NCBI GenBank assembly: GCA_958412345.1
Contig: CATYSO010000027.1
Coordinates: forward strand, 1 to 27,465
Length of the DNA: 27,465 bases
Origin: an uncultured Collinsella sp.
Lineage (GTDB): Bacteria > Actinomycetota > Coriobacteriia > Coriobacteriales > Coriobacteriaceae
Direction: 5' to 3'
Positions 14,659 to 22,084 of this stretch are shown here, piece after piece. Each line of letters begins with the position of its first letter. The stretch's first letter is position 1. The translations under genes and the position numbers were made by a program. The notes below the pieces were generated by a model, which saw only the letters and a list, made by a program, of their open reading frames with translations, ran no database searches and was not told where the DNA came from.

Positions 14659-14721
14659 ATGGTTCCTTTCGTTGGACGCTTCTCGTGTGGGTTCCCATTG
14701 TAGCGCCGCGTTCGCCGAGGG

Positions 14722-15660
14722 CTAGCAATCTACCGTTTCTGCCCCGTCCCCAGATGGCTGGCTTTCGCGGATGATGCGGTCGAGCTCATCGAGATATTGC
14801 TGCAGCAGGGGGGAGGGCCTGCGCTCGTCGTGCATGATATAACCAACGTGCATCGTCGGGGCGTCTGCCAGCGGGATCGACGCCATGCCCCATTGCATTT
14901 CGTTAGAGAGGACACCGGTCGATAGCGTGTAGCCGTTCGAGGTGATAAGCAGGTTGGTGAGCGTGCCGCGGTCGGACACGCGGATGTTGCGGTCACAGGG
15001 AATGTAGCTAAAGGGTTCCTCGGCGTAATAGAAGGAGTTCGAGGTGCCTTGCTCAAAGCTGTAGCGGGTGTAGGGTGTAAGGTCGGCAAGGGACAGTTGC
15101 GGGCGGCGGGCGAGCGGGTGGCGTTCGCTTACGAATACGTGGACCTTTGCGTCAAAGAGGGGGTGGAAGTTCGCGCGCGCATCGGCAAAAGCCTTCTGCA
15201 GAACGCGGGCGTTAAAGTCGTCCAGATACAGGATGCCGATGTCGCTGCGAAACGCGCGGACGTCATCGATGATCTGCGATGTGGTGGTTTCGCGCATGAT
15301 GAACTCGAACTTGCTGTCGCGGCAGCGCTCGACCACGTTGACAAAGGCCTCGACCGAAAAGGCGTAGTGCTGGGCGGAAATGGCGAGGCGAGCTTGCGGG
15401 GTGCCGCCGTCCTCGTAGCGCGCCTCGAGCATGTCGGCCTGCTCTACGACCTGGCGCGCATAGCCCAAAAGCTCGGTGCCGTCGTTGGTGAGCGTGACGC
15501 CGCGGCTGGAGCGCGTAAAGATCTCCAGATGGAGCTCCTGCTCCAGGCTTTTGACGGCGTTTGAGATGTTGGATTGAGCGGTATAGAGGCGCTGGGCTGC
15601 GGCGTTGATTGAGCCGGACTCTGCCACAGCGATCAGAAAACGAAGCTGCTGAAGGGTCAT
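14722..15660 (-). CDS. LysR-family transcriptional regulator
   Basis: A 312-residue regulator. The N-terminal winged helix-turn-helix (about 1-60) reads LQQLRFLIAVAESGSINAAAQRLYTAQSNISNAVKSLE, and the periplasmic-binding-like effector domain follows from about residue 88. It is divergent from metY and probably controls sulfur assimilation like CysB/CbL-type regulators; the ligand is not known. I take the start at 15660 because AAAGGA lies at a normal distance; an ATG three codons upstream would sit directly on that site. A LysR-type dyad overlaps its own -10 area (15682-15698), which fits autoregulation. Confidence 0.93.
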   Translation of the reverse strand: MTLQQLRFLIAVAESGSINAAAQRLYTAQSNISNAVKSLEQELHLEIFTRSSRGVTLTNDGTELLGYARQVVEQADMLEARYEDGGTPQARLAISAQHYAFSVEAFVNVVERCRDSKFEFIMRETTTSQIIDDVRAFRSDIGILYLDDFNARVLQKAFADARANFHPLFDAKVHVFVSERHPLARRPQLSLADLTPYTRYSFEQGTSNSFYYAEEPFSYIPCDRNIRVSDRGTLTNLLITSNGYTLSTGVLSNEMQWGMASIPLADAPTMHVGYIMHDERRPSPLLQQYLDELDRIIRESQPSGDGAETVDC

Positions 15661-15681
15661 CGGCGCCATCCTTTCGATTGA

Positions 15682-15698
15682 TATCTATAAAACAGATA
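15682..15698. promoter_or_regulatory. LysR-type operator dyad
   Basis: TATCTATAAAACAGATA has perfectly complementary TATCT and AGATA arms with a seven-base centre and contains the T-N11-A pattern of LysR boxes. Its centre is about 66 bases before the expected metY transcription start, the usual place for an activating site, and it lies in the lysR upstream region. Confidence 0.7.
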
Positions 15699-15720
15699 AC
15701 AGGTTAGCGCTTTTAAGTGA

Positions 15721-15749
15721 TTGACCGAGGAAAACAATGCTCGTACTAT
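15721..15749 (+). promoter_or_regulatory. metY promoter
   Basis: TTGACC (15721-15726), a 17-base spacer and TACTAT (15744-15749). Transcription from about 15756 would give a leader of some 175 bases before metY. Confidence 0.75.
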
Positions 15750-15805
15750 TCAAAACACACAAAGGCGGTAGGTAATTAAGCCAACCACGGAATCGGGATG
15801 CGAAA

Positions 15806-15878
15806 GGAGGCCCGCATATGAATTGCTTACCAAGACGAATGCCGGGCTCCTGTTTGCGCCCGTTGGCGTGATCAGGAG
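15806..15878 (+). promoter_or_regulatory. Alternative RNA stems in the metY leader
   Basis: Stem 1 pairs ggag.cccg (15806-15814, the leader peptide's ribosome site) with cgggctcc (15843-15850). Stem 2 pairs ctcctg (15847-15852) with caggag (15873-15878), with an inner gcgcc/ggcgt helix (15856-15868). The two stems share 15847-15850, so they exclude each other. The same ctcct could also pair with the metY Shine-Dalgarno aggag (15921-15925). No U run follows stem 2 directly, so control would more likely be translational. Confidence 0.45.
15818..15871 (+). CDS. Putative 17-codon leader peptide of metY
   Basis: The reading frame encodes MNCLPRRMPGSCLRPLA and then a stop. AAAGGAGG lies seven bases before the ATG, one of the best ribosome sites in the window. 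The peptide has two Cys codons (3 and 12), notable for a gene of sulfur amino acid synthesis. It lies within the metY 5' leader and ends 60 bases before metY. The second Cys codon lies inside a stem that competes with another stem. Cysteine-attenuation peptides are known in other actinobacteria; whether this is one is inference. Confidence 0.5.
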   Translation: MNCLPRRMPGSCLRPLA

Positions 15879-15931
15879 ACAGCGACTTACTTCTCTCTTT
15901 TATTTACTTTCGTTCGATCAAGGAGATCATC

Positions 15932-17242
15932 ATGAGCCAGTTCATCAACAACCCCGAGCACACCTTTGGTTTCGACACCCTGCAGCTGCACGTTGGCCAG
16001 GAGAGCGCCGATCCCGCATCCGACTCTCGTGCCGTGCCTATCTACCAGACCACGAGCTATGTGTTCCGTAACTCCCAACACGCCGCCGACCGCTTTGGTC
16101 TTGCCGACGCCGGTAACATCTACGGCCGCCTGACCAACTCCACCCAGGGCGTCTTCGAGGACCGTATCGCCGCACTCGAGGGTGGCGTGGCAGGCCTTGC
16201 CGTCGCCTCCGGTGCCGCTGCCATCACCTATACCCTGCAGGCTCTTGCCCAGGCCGGTGACCATGTGGTGGCTCAGAAGACCATCTACGGTGGCTCCTAC
16301 AACCTGCTGGAGCATACGCTCTCCCAGTTTGGCGTCGAGACCACGTTTGTCGATGCCCATAACCTGGAAGAGGTTGAGGGTGCCATCAAGGACAACACCA
16401 CGGTCATCTATCTCGAGACGCTCGGCAACCCCAACTCCGACATCCCCAACATCGACGCCATCTCCGCGATCGCCAAGAAGCACGGTCTGCCGGTTGTCGT
16501 CGACAACACCTTCGGCACCCCGTATCTGTTCCGTCCGCTGGAGCATGGTGCCAACATCGTCGTCCACTCCGCAACCAAGTTCATTGGCGGCCACGGCACG
16601 TCGCTGGGCGGTGTGATCGTCGACGGCGGTAACTTCGATTGGAAGGCGAGTGGCAAGTACGCCCAGATCGCTGAGCCCAACCCCTCCTACCACGGTGTTT
16701 CGTTTGCCGAGGCTGCCGGTCCCGCTGCCTTCGCAACCTATGTCCGCGCTATCCTGCTGCGTGACGAGGGCGCCTGCATCAGCCCGTTCAACGCCTGGGT
16801 CCTGCTTCAGGGCACCGAGACTCTTTCGCTGCGCGTTGACCGTCATGTCGAGAACACCAAGAAGGTCGTTGAGTTCCTGGCTGGTGACAGCCACGTCGCC
16901 AAGGTGAACCACCCGAGCCTGCCTGAGCACCCCGATCACGAGCTCTATCAGAAGTACTTCCCCCATGGCGGTGCCTCGATCTTTACCTTTGAGATTAAGG
17001 GTGGCCAGGAGGCAGCTTGGAAGTTCATCGATCATCTGCAGGTGTTCTCGCTGCTCGCCAACGTGGCCGACGTCAAGTCGCTCGTCGTGCACCCGGCTAC
17101 CACCACGCACTCCCAGCTTTCTGCCGAGGAGCTCGCCGAGCAGAACATCACGCCTTCCACGATTCGTCTTTCCATCGGTACCGAGAACGCCGAGGATATT
17201 ATTTGGGATCTGAAGCAGGCCTTCGCCGCGCTGGACGAGTAG
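15932..17242 (+). CDS. metY: O-acetylhomoserine sulfhydrylase (O-acetylhomoserine aminocarboxypropyltransferase)
   Basis: A PLP enzyme that makes homocysteine (or a related thiol amino acid) directly from O-acetylhomoserine and sulfide, for methionine synthesis. The 436 residues match this subgroup's length. The N-terminus DTLQLHVGQESADPASDSRAVPIYQTTSYVF is diagnostic, and the PLP lysine is Lys216 in HSATKFIGGHG. The VDNTFGTPYLF and YGRLTNST segments also fit. ATG at 15932 has AAGGAGA six bases upstream. It is preceded by a long leader with a promoter, a cysteine-containing small frame and alternative stems, and is divergent from a LysR gene. It ends before a strong terminator. Cystathionine gamma-synthase is the related alternative but less likely from length and motifs. 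Confidence 0.93.
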   Translation: MSQFINNPEHTFGFDTLQLHVGQESADPASDSRAVPIYQTTSYVFRNSQHAADRFGLADAGNIYGRLTNSTQGVFEDRIAALEGGVAGLAVASGAAAITYTLQALAQAGDHVVAQKTIYGGSYNLLEHTLSQFGVETTFVDAHNLEEVEGAIKDNTTVIYLETLGNPNSDIPNIDAISAIAKKHGLPVVVDNTFGTPYLFRPLEHGANIVVHSATKFIGGHGTSLGGVIVDGGNFDWKASGKYAQIAEPNPSYHGVSFAEAAGPAAFATYVRAILLRDEGACISPFNAWVLLQGTETLSLRVDRHVENTKKVVEFLAGDSHVAKVNHPSLPEHPDHELYQKYFPHGGASIFTFEIKGGQEAAWKFIDHLQVFSLLANVADVKSLVVHPATTTHSQLSAEELAEQNITPSTIRLSIGTENAEDIIWDLKQAFAALDE

Positions 17243-17304
17243 GGCGACTTGTGCAAGGAACCCTTGCGACTCGATAGGTATAACTGCATAAAATGCCTGC
17301 TCAA

Positions 17305-17344
17305 GGCGCCTGTGCGAACAATGGTTGCACAGGCGCCCTTTTTT
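17305..17344 (+). terminator. Rho-independent terminator of metY
   Basis: A perfect 11-base-pair stem ggcgcctgtgc/gcacaggcgcc with an 11-base loop is followed by C and six T. It lies 62 bases after the metY stop. Confidence 0.92.
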
Positions 17345-17555
17345 GCATAGAGAGGATGCAGAAACAGGGTTTTTGACACGCTTTATGCATTCGAGTTGTG
17401 GAAAACTCCTGTTGAGAGGATGTGAGTTTTACGCAATTGACGTGCGCCTTTTGAGTAAAACCGCAGGTCGCGATGTGCTCGGGGTACTATGCAGCGCGAT
17501 CGAATCACACGCAGCTCAAACGCAGCAAAAACGCACTACGGAGGTTTCCAGCTAC
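17345..17555 (+). promoter_or_regulatory. Upstream region of the secreted-protein gene
   Basis: There is no gene in these 211 bases. TTGACA occurs at 17373-17378 but the bases 17 further on (ttgtgg) are a poor -10; TACTAT at 17485-17490 lacks a good -35. A long-range pairing acagg...cctgt surrounds the TTGACA region. A c-di-AMP riboswitch, common before cell wall hydrolase genes in actinobacteria, was looked for and not recognised. Confidence 0.35.
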
Positions 17556-18332
17556 ATGAGGATTGATTCACGACAATCGAAAGCCGCCGCCCTTTCCGCC
17601 GCTCTGACCGTGGCACTTTTGGCGGGCGCCGGCGCAACTGATGCCCACGCGGCAACACTATCCGATACGGTCGGATCTACGCCGTCCGAGGCGACGCTGG
17701 TACAGCCCGTCGACTACCGCGGCGACGGTTATGACTCTATGCAGGAGTGGAACGCCTCGATGGGGGCAAAGCGCGATTCCCTGGAGATGCGCGCTCAGAT
17801 CATTATGAATATGTATGGCGACTATGCTACCGATGACGAGCGCGCTGTGTTGCAGGGTTGCATCGACGGTGCGGGTAGCCTGTTGACGATGGGGGAGGTC
17901 GACGCCAAGTCGACCGAGCTCGACGAGCTGCGCACTGCGCTTGAGGATGCCAAGCGCGAGGCGCTCGAGGCCGCCGCAGCCGAGGCCGAGGCTGCCGAGG
18001 CCGCCCAGGCTTCGTACTACAACGCCGGCTCCGGCTCGTCTTACGCGTCTGCTGCGTCCTACGCGAACGGATCGGGCCTGACGCGCTCGAGCGGCGTCAA
18101 TAACTACAACGGCCGCCGCGAGTCTTATTACAGCAGCAACGTGTTGTATCACTATCGCACGGGCGAATGGACTCAGGATTCTGAGGGCTTCTGGCGCGAT
18201 TCCGACGGTTATTACGTTGTTGCCGCGGGCGATATGGCCCAGGGCTCGACCTTTACGGGCTCCAAGGGTGATTGCAAGGTCTATGACTCCGGCTGCGCTG
18301 CCGGAACCACCGACTACTACACCGGCTGGTAA
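17556..18332 (+). CDS. Secreted protein with coiled coil and C-terminal 3D-like tail, function unknown
   Basis: A 258-residue exported protein. Residues 1-32 look like a signal peptide with a hydrophobic core (AALTVALLAGAGA) and cleavage after AHA. Residues about 38-125 are a helical region of unknown fold, followed by a Glu/Ala-rich coiled coil (about 128-160) and a Ser/Tyr/Gly linker. The last 80 residues (GEWTQDSEGFWRDSDGYYV to the Trp end) resemble the small beta-barrel tails of cell-surface 3D or RlpA-like proteins, including VYDSGCAAGTTDYYT with two Cys that may bond. The start at 17556 has GGAGG eleven bases upstream; upstream in-frame Met codons have no such site. Probably a cell wall associated protein; function is inference. 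Confidence 0.8.
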   Translation: MRIDSRQSKAAALSAALTVALLAGAGATDAHAATLSDTVGSTPSEATLVQPVDYRGDGYDSMQEWNASMGAKRDSLEMRAQIIMNMYGDYATDDERAVLQGCIDGAGSLLTMGEVDAKSTELDELRTALEDAKREALEAAAAEAEAAEAAQASYYNAGSGSSYASAASYANGSGLTRSSGVNNYNGRRESYYSSNVLYHYRTGEWTQDSEGFWRDSDGYYVVAAGDMAQGSTFTGSKGDCKVYDSGCAAGTTDYYTGW

Positions 18333-18359
18333 TTATTCTGCATCACGGATATTTGGCGG

Positions 18360-18403
18360 ACGGGCGTCTTTACCGAGCTTTTGGGCAACGTTGGGACGCC
18401 CGT
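18360..18403 (+). terminator. Hairpin after the secreted-protein gene
   Basis: A perfect 9-base-pair stem acgggcgtc/gacgcccgt has a 26-base loop and a short T-rich tail. It lies 28 bases after the stop and probably acts as a weak terminator. No gene is seen from 18404 to 18518. Confidence 0.55.
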
Positions 18404-18518
18404 TCTATGTATGCGCTTGAGCTAACAGAGCCCTTACCGTGACGGTACGTCGCGCATATGGGCGCGGGGCACACTAGTTCATGAGAAATAGGGTCTTTCT
18501 CGTGGAGGAAGTGGTCTT

Positions 18519-18725
18519 GTGAACGCTCGAGATATCGCCGTTGCCGCCGTTGCATTGACGCTTGGTTGCCTTGGTCCTACGGCCGCGCTCGTCGCGGGTA
18601 TGCAGGGGTCTTGTGGGGCTGCCTCTATCGTGGTCGGCGCGTTGATCGCGGCCGCGCTGCTGGGAAGTGCGGGTGTAGTCCTTTGTCGCGACGATGAGGA
18701 CCAGGCGTCGGAGTTGCAGCTCTGA
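18519..18725 (+). CDS. Small two-helix membrane protein
   Basis: A 68-residue protein starting with GTG, with GGAGGAAG nine bases upstream. Two hydrophobic helices are visible: residues about 4-27 (DIAVAAVALTLGCLGPTAALVAG) and 33-55 (ASIVVGALIAAALLGSAGVVL), joined by a short loop with Cys and followed by an acidic tail CRDDEDQASEL that should face the cytoplasm. No family is recognised. It lies between the secreted-protein gene and a bidirectional terminator and seems to be a single-gene unit. Confidence 0.7.
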   Translation: MNARDIAVAAVALTLGCLGPTAALVAGMQGSCGAASIVVGALIAAALLGSAGVVLCRDDEDQASELQL

Positions 18726-18762
18726 CCGTCGGGACATCGACTACTGGTTATAGATGAAGATG

Positions 18763-18800
18763 AAAGCCGCCGTAAGGGGAGTGCTCCTTGCGGCGGCTTT
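18763..18800. terminator. Bidirectional terminator
   Basis: Arms 18763-18777 (aaagccgccgtaagg) and 18786-18800 pair over 15 positions with one wobble, loop ggagtgct. A and T runs at the two ends allow use on both strands, and it sits between the convergent small membrane protein gene and the panE-like gene. Confidence 0.88.
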
Positions 18801-18833
18801 GCTGTTGAGTCTGTTGACGTGGTGAGCCGGGCG

Positions 18834-19748
18834 CTACCAGCTTGCCTCGATATCGCGAATGCGCTGATAGAGCCATTCGTTCTGCGGTGTCTGGATATCG
18901 TGCTTGGCCGCCAGACGGCAGATGGTGCCAGCGAACTCCTCGACCTCGGTTTTGCGCCGCGCGACGCGGTCTTGCGCCATCGACGGCATGCCGGCAGGGT
19001 CGAGTCCCTCGATGAGGCGCACCATCTGCGTCAGGTCCGCCTCGGTCAGCTCGATGCCTTCGACATTGGCGACTGCAAGTGTCTCGCGCATGGCGGAAAC
19101 AAAGCAACGACGCTGTTCGGAGCCCTGTTTCGTGGCGCTTCCGTACGTGCCGCCGTAAGCCATGCAGGTCTGGTTGATGCCGTCGTTGAGCATAAGCTTG
19201 GCCCACATGCGGTGCGCGATGTCTGCCTCGACGGTGTGTGCGATGCCGCAACGCGTGTAGAACTCGTCGATTGCGGTGACGGTTGCGGGATCCGTACCGG
19301 CCGCCGCGCCAAAGCGGATTTCTCCCGTGTTGGTAAAGGTGAGCTCTCCGTTGAGGAATACGGCGTCCATGCCCTGGCAAATACCAAGAACGGTATGCTC
19401 CCAGCCAAAGCGCTCGGCGATCTTTTGCTCGCTCGTAATGCCGTTGCACAGCGAGGCGATGAGCGTATTGGGCCCCACGACGCGCTCCATTGTCTTGAGT
19501 GCCATATCAAGCCCAGTCGTCTTGACCGTAAGAATGACCAGATCGGCGGGCGTCGCCTCGCTGGCGCGGACAGATTTGAGCACACAGGGCTTGCCGTTGA
19601 CGGTGAGCGCATCGCCCGCGTGACGCTCGAAACGGGCGTCATCCATAACGTATTCGACGGCGTCATTGCCGAGGGCCTTGGCGATCATGCTGCCGTAGAG
19701 CAGGCCGACGCCGCCCTTGCCGATAAAGGCGACCTTGTTGATCTGCAT
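18834..19748 (-). CDS. 2-dehydropantoate 2-reductase family protein (PanE/ApbA-like)
   Basis: An NADPH-dependent reductase of 304 residues in the ketopantoate reductase family, which makes pantoate for coenzyme A. The Rossmann motif is VAFIGKGGVGLLYGS, the segment LVILTVKTTGLD carries the conserved Lys, CNGITSEQ is the usual CNG loop, and the C-terminal helix domain has AKLMLNDGINQTCM. I start at 19748, where GGGAG is nine bases upstream; an ATG at 19757 overlaps that site. No other pantothenate genes are near, so the true substrate may be another 2-keto acid. A terminator lies just upstream, so it has its own promoter or survives read-through from the cyclase gene. Confidence 0.88.
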   Translation of the reverse strand: MQINKVAFIGKGGVGLLYGSMIAKALGNDAVEYVMDDARFERHAGDALTVNGKPCVLKSVRASEATPADLVILTVKTTGLDMALKTMERVVGPNTLIASLCNGITSEQKIAERFGWEHTVLGICQGMDAVFLNGELTFTNTGEIRFGAAAGTDPATVTAIDEFYTRCGIAHTVEADIAHRMWAKLMLNDGINQTCMAYGGTYGSATKQGSEQRRCFVSAMRETLAVANVEGIELTEADLTQMVRLIEGLDPAGMPSMAQDRVARRKTEVEEFAGTICRLAAKHDIQTPQNEWLYQRIRDIEASW

Positions 19749-19770
19749 ATGAATCATCTCCCTATATAAA

Positions 19771-19793
19771 AGGCGCCCGCGTAAGGGGCGCCT
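19771..19793 (-). terminator. Terminator between cyclase and panE-like genes
   Basis: On the minus strand aggcgcccc, a short loop and gggcgccttttat form an 8-base-pair stem with a T-rich tail. It lies 79 bases after the cyclase stop and 22 bases before the panE-like start, so it could also act as an attenuator. Confidence 0.8.
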
Positions 19794-19871
19794 GATGGAT
19801 TGTATGTCGCTGGCGCGTTTGGTGAGCGCGCGGGGCTGCTGTTATGAAAAAGAAACTATTGCGTTGTGCGC

Positions 19872-20642
19872 TTATGCCGCGGGGCAGACCGCGAAAACGC
19901 GTGCGGGATATCCGACGCCATCGCGGACCTTGGGGAAGGTGCAGAAAATGACGGCGCCCGTGGCGGGAAGCTCGTCCAGATGGTCCATGACCTCGATTTG
20001 ATAGCGGTCGACCGAGAGGATGTATTGTTCGCCGGGGTAGGGGTAGGCATTCTCGCGTGTGGTCACGGTCGCGGGGTCGGTGTCTGCCGGTTCGTGGCCG
20101 ATGGCGCCGATATTGCGCTCTTCTACAAGCCATTTGATGGCGTCGAGGTCCCAGCCGGGGTAGTGGGGCTGGCCGTCCTCGTCTTTGTTCTCCAGGTCGG
20201 CGAGCTTGGACCAGTCGGAGCGGAAGGCGACGAAAGCGTCCTCGGGAATACGACCGTGTTCGTCCTCCCAAGTTTTGAGGTCATCGACGGTCAGGATAAA
20301 GTCGGGGTTGGCGGCGCACTCCTCGTGCTTGTCGATTACGCAGAGCGGGTGCATAAACTCGATGGGTTCGATCTCGCCAAGGGAACGGCCGTCAGCATGG
20401 AAGTGGCGCGGTGCATCGACGTGGGTGCCGTACTGCGAGGCGACCGAATACTGGAAGCAACGCATGGGCGCGAGCATGTCCTCGGGCGTGTCGGGCAGGT
20501 AGTCGAAGAGCTTGGTGGACTCAAATGGCTTAAAGCCAAACCAGTGCGGGGTGTCGCACGAGAGCGTGTGGGTGAGGTCGACCCAGCGATAATCGGTGCT
20601 TTTGAGCTGGGATGCGAGGTTCCAAAGATTGAGCGCGGACAT
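19872..20642 (-). CDS. Cyclase-family metal-dependent hydrolase (kynurenine formamidase-like)
   Basis: A 256-residue protein of the cyclase family, which includes kynurenine formamidase and isatin hydrolase and cleaves cyclic or formyl amides. The metal motif is SQYGTHVDAPRHFHADGRS: the second His, Asp and last His are kept. The first ligand position, often His, is Gln here, a variant I have also seen in family members. WVDLTHTLS at the N-terminus and VEERNIGAIGHEPADTD near the middle are typical. The start at 20642 follows AAAGGAG; an ATG at 20657 overlaps that site. Neighbours do not reveal the substrate. It is divergent from an aldo/keto reductase. Confidence 0.88.
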   Translation of the reverse strand: MSALNLWNLASQLKSTDYRWVDLTHTLSCDTPHWFGFKPFESTKLFDYLPDTPEDMLAPMRCFQYSVASQYGTHVDAPRHFHADGRSLGEIEPIEFMHPLCVIDKHEECAANPDFILTVDDLKTWEDEHGRIPEDAFVAFRSDWSKLADLENKDEDGQPHYPGWDLDAIKWLVEERNIGAIGHEPADTDPATVTTRENAYPYPGEQYILSVDRYQIEVMDHLDELPATGAVIFCTFPKVRDGVGYPARVFAVCPAA

Positions 20643-20657
20643 GGGTACTCCTTTCAT

Positions 20658-20803
20658 CGGGCTTTTTGCTGATGTTAGAGCGGTGTCGTGACAGCTCGAT
20701 TTCTGCTACGTTACGATACGTTCTCGATTGTGATTCCAAAGTGTTTCGATGATGTGGCCGTTGTGTTTCGCCTCATTAGGGCTTCGAGGGGAGAGGAGGG
20801 GCA
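20658..20803. promoter_or_regulatory. Divergent intergenic region with a direct repeat
   Basis: TACGTT occurs twice with a four-base gap (20707-20712 and 20717-20722), within the overlapping dyad acgttacgatacgt. On the minus strand TTTGGA, 16 bases and TATCGT could serve the cyclase gene and would overlap this repeat. This is a candidate operator; no regulator is identified. Confidence 0.35.
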
Positions 20804-21991
20804 GTGCAATATCGCGTTGACCCCAAAAGCGGAAACCGTATCTCGGCGCTGGGGCTGGGTTGCATGAGGTTTCCCGGTGCGCCGGGACACCCCGATGCGA
20901 AGACGGCCGATGCCATCATTTCCCGCGCGGTGGGGCAAGGGATAACCTATCTGGACACGGCCTATCTCTACCCCGGTAACGAGGCTTGTGTGGGGGCTTC
21001 ACTTGAGCGCCTGGGTCTGCGCGACCAGATTTTTCTTGCGACCAAGTTGCCGCACGCTTCGTGCAAATGTGCGGAGGATTTCGACCGCTTTTTTGACGAG
21101 CAGCTGTACCGTTTACGGACTGACCATATCGACTACTACCTCATGCACAACATCACCTCGCCCGCGCAGTGGGAGCGCGTGGCAGCGTTGGGCATCGAGG
21201 ACTGGATCGCGCGTCAAAAGGCGGCGGGGCGCATTCGGCAGATAGGTTTTTCGTACCACGGCAGTGCGGCGGACTTCTTCACGATGCTTGACGCGTATGA
21301 CTGGGACTTTTGCCAGATCCAGTACAACTACGCTGGAGAGCGCTACCAAGCGGGAACGGCGGGGCTCATGGTAGCCGCCGAGCGCGGGCTCGCGGTGTTT
21401 GTGATGGAACCGCTTTTGGGCGGACGCCTGGCGGGCAAGCTGCCTCCGCGAGCCCGCGCCGTGCTCGATGGCGCACGCGATCCGTACCTGAAGACGCCGG
21501 CTGCTTGGGGGCTTTCGTGGGTGTGGAATCATCCTCAGGTGACGATGCTGCTTTCGGGTATGACCGATACCGCGCAGGTGGATGAGAACGCGGCGTTGGC
21601 CGATCGGGCTCTGCCGGATTCGATGACGGCTGCTCAGCTCGATGCCATCGCACGCGTGCTGGCAGAGTTTGAAAAATCGAATCGCGTGCCCTGCACGGGA
21701 TGTGGCTATTGCATGCCGTGTCCTAAAGGCATCAATATCCCTGGGTGTTTCGCCGCCTACAACGCAAGTTATGCGCACAGCTGGTTTACGGGGCTGTCGC
21801 AATACTTTACGGCGAGTGCGGTGCGCACGAGCGAGCCCAAGCTGGTGAGCAATTGCGTCAAGTGCGGCAAATGCGCGCGCCACTGCCCGCAGCATATCGA
21901 TATCCCCGAGCGTCTCGATGACGTGCGCCGACGCTTCCAGCCGGGCCCCGTAACGGCCGCGCTTAAAGCCTTTTGCAAAACGCGTTCCTGA
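20804..21991 (+). CDS. Aldo/keto reductase with C-terminal ferredoxin-type 4Fe-4S domain
   Basis: A 395-residue cytoplasmic oxidoreductase common in anaerobes. The N-terminal barrel (about 1-285) has GLGCMRFPG, the catalytic Asp and Tyr in YLDTAYLYPGNE, the Lys in LATKLP and the His in YYLMHNI. The C-terminal part has CTGCGYCMPCPKGI and CVKCGKCARHCPQHI, eight cysteines suited to two clusters. The GTG start at 20804 follows gaggagggg. Domain order suggests electron transfer between NAD(P)H and ferredoxin-like carriers, but the substrate is unknown. Its stop codon lies at the 5' edge of a structured repeat element that precedes the next gene. Confidence 0.93.
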   Translation: MQYRVDPKSGNRISALGLGCMRFPGAPGHPDAKTADAIISRAVGQGITYLDTAYLYPGNEACVGASLERLGLRDQIFLATKLPHASCKCAEDFDRFFDEQLYRLRTDHIDYYLMHNITSPAQWERVAALGIEDWIARQKAAGRIRQIGFSYHGSAADFFTMLDAYDWDFCQIQYNYAGERYQAGTAGLMVAAERGLAVFVMEPLLGGRLAGKLPPRARAVLDGARDPYLKTPAAWGLSWVWNHPQVTMLLSGMTDTAQVDENAALADRALPDSMTAAQLDAIARVLAEFEKSNRVPCTGCGYCMPCPKGINIPGCFAAYNASYAHSWFTGLSQYFTASAVRTSEPKLVSNCVKCGKCARHCPQHIDIPERLDDVRRRFQPGPVTAALKAFCKTRS

Positions 21992-22080
21992 TGCCCCTTT
22001 TATAACTCGCGGTGGAATAGCTTCTGTTTGCGGCAGAATAGGGGCCAAACAGGAACTATTTCGCCGCAACTGAAGGGGGC
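21989..22080 (+). repeat. Structured intergenic element, copy A
   Basis: It begins tgatgccccttttata, as copy B at 23148-23240 does. A 22-position stem (22009-22030 with 22046-22067) has one mismatch and three wobbles. An outer stem cccctt (21994-21999)/aagggg (22073-22078) encloses it. The 3' outer arm contains the Shine-Dalgarno of the following gene. Differences from copy B are compensated on the other arm. Confidence 0.8.
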
Positions 22081-22084
22081 TGTC

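Noticed and set aside
15750..15931. SAM riboswitch upstream of metY
   Set aside because: The conserved SAM-I core was not found. The leader instead shows a small frame and competing stems.
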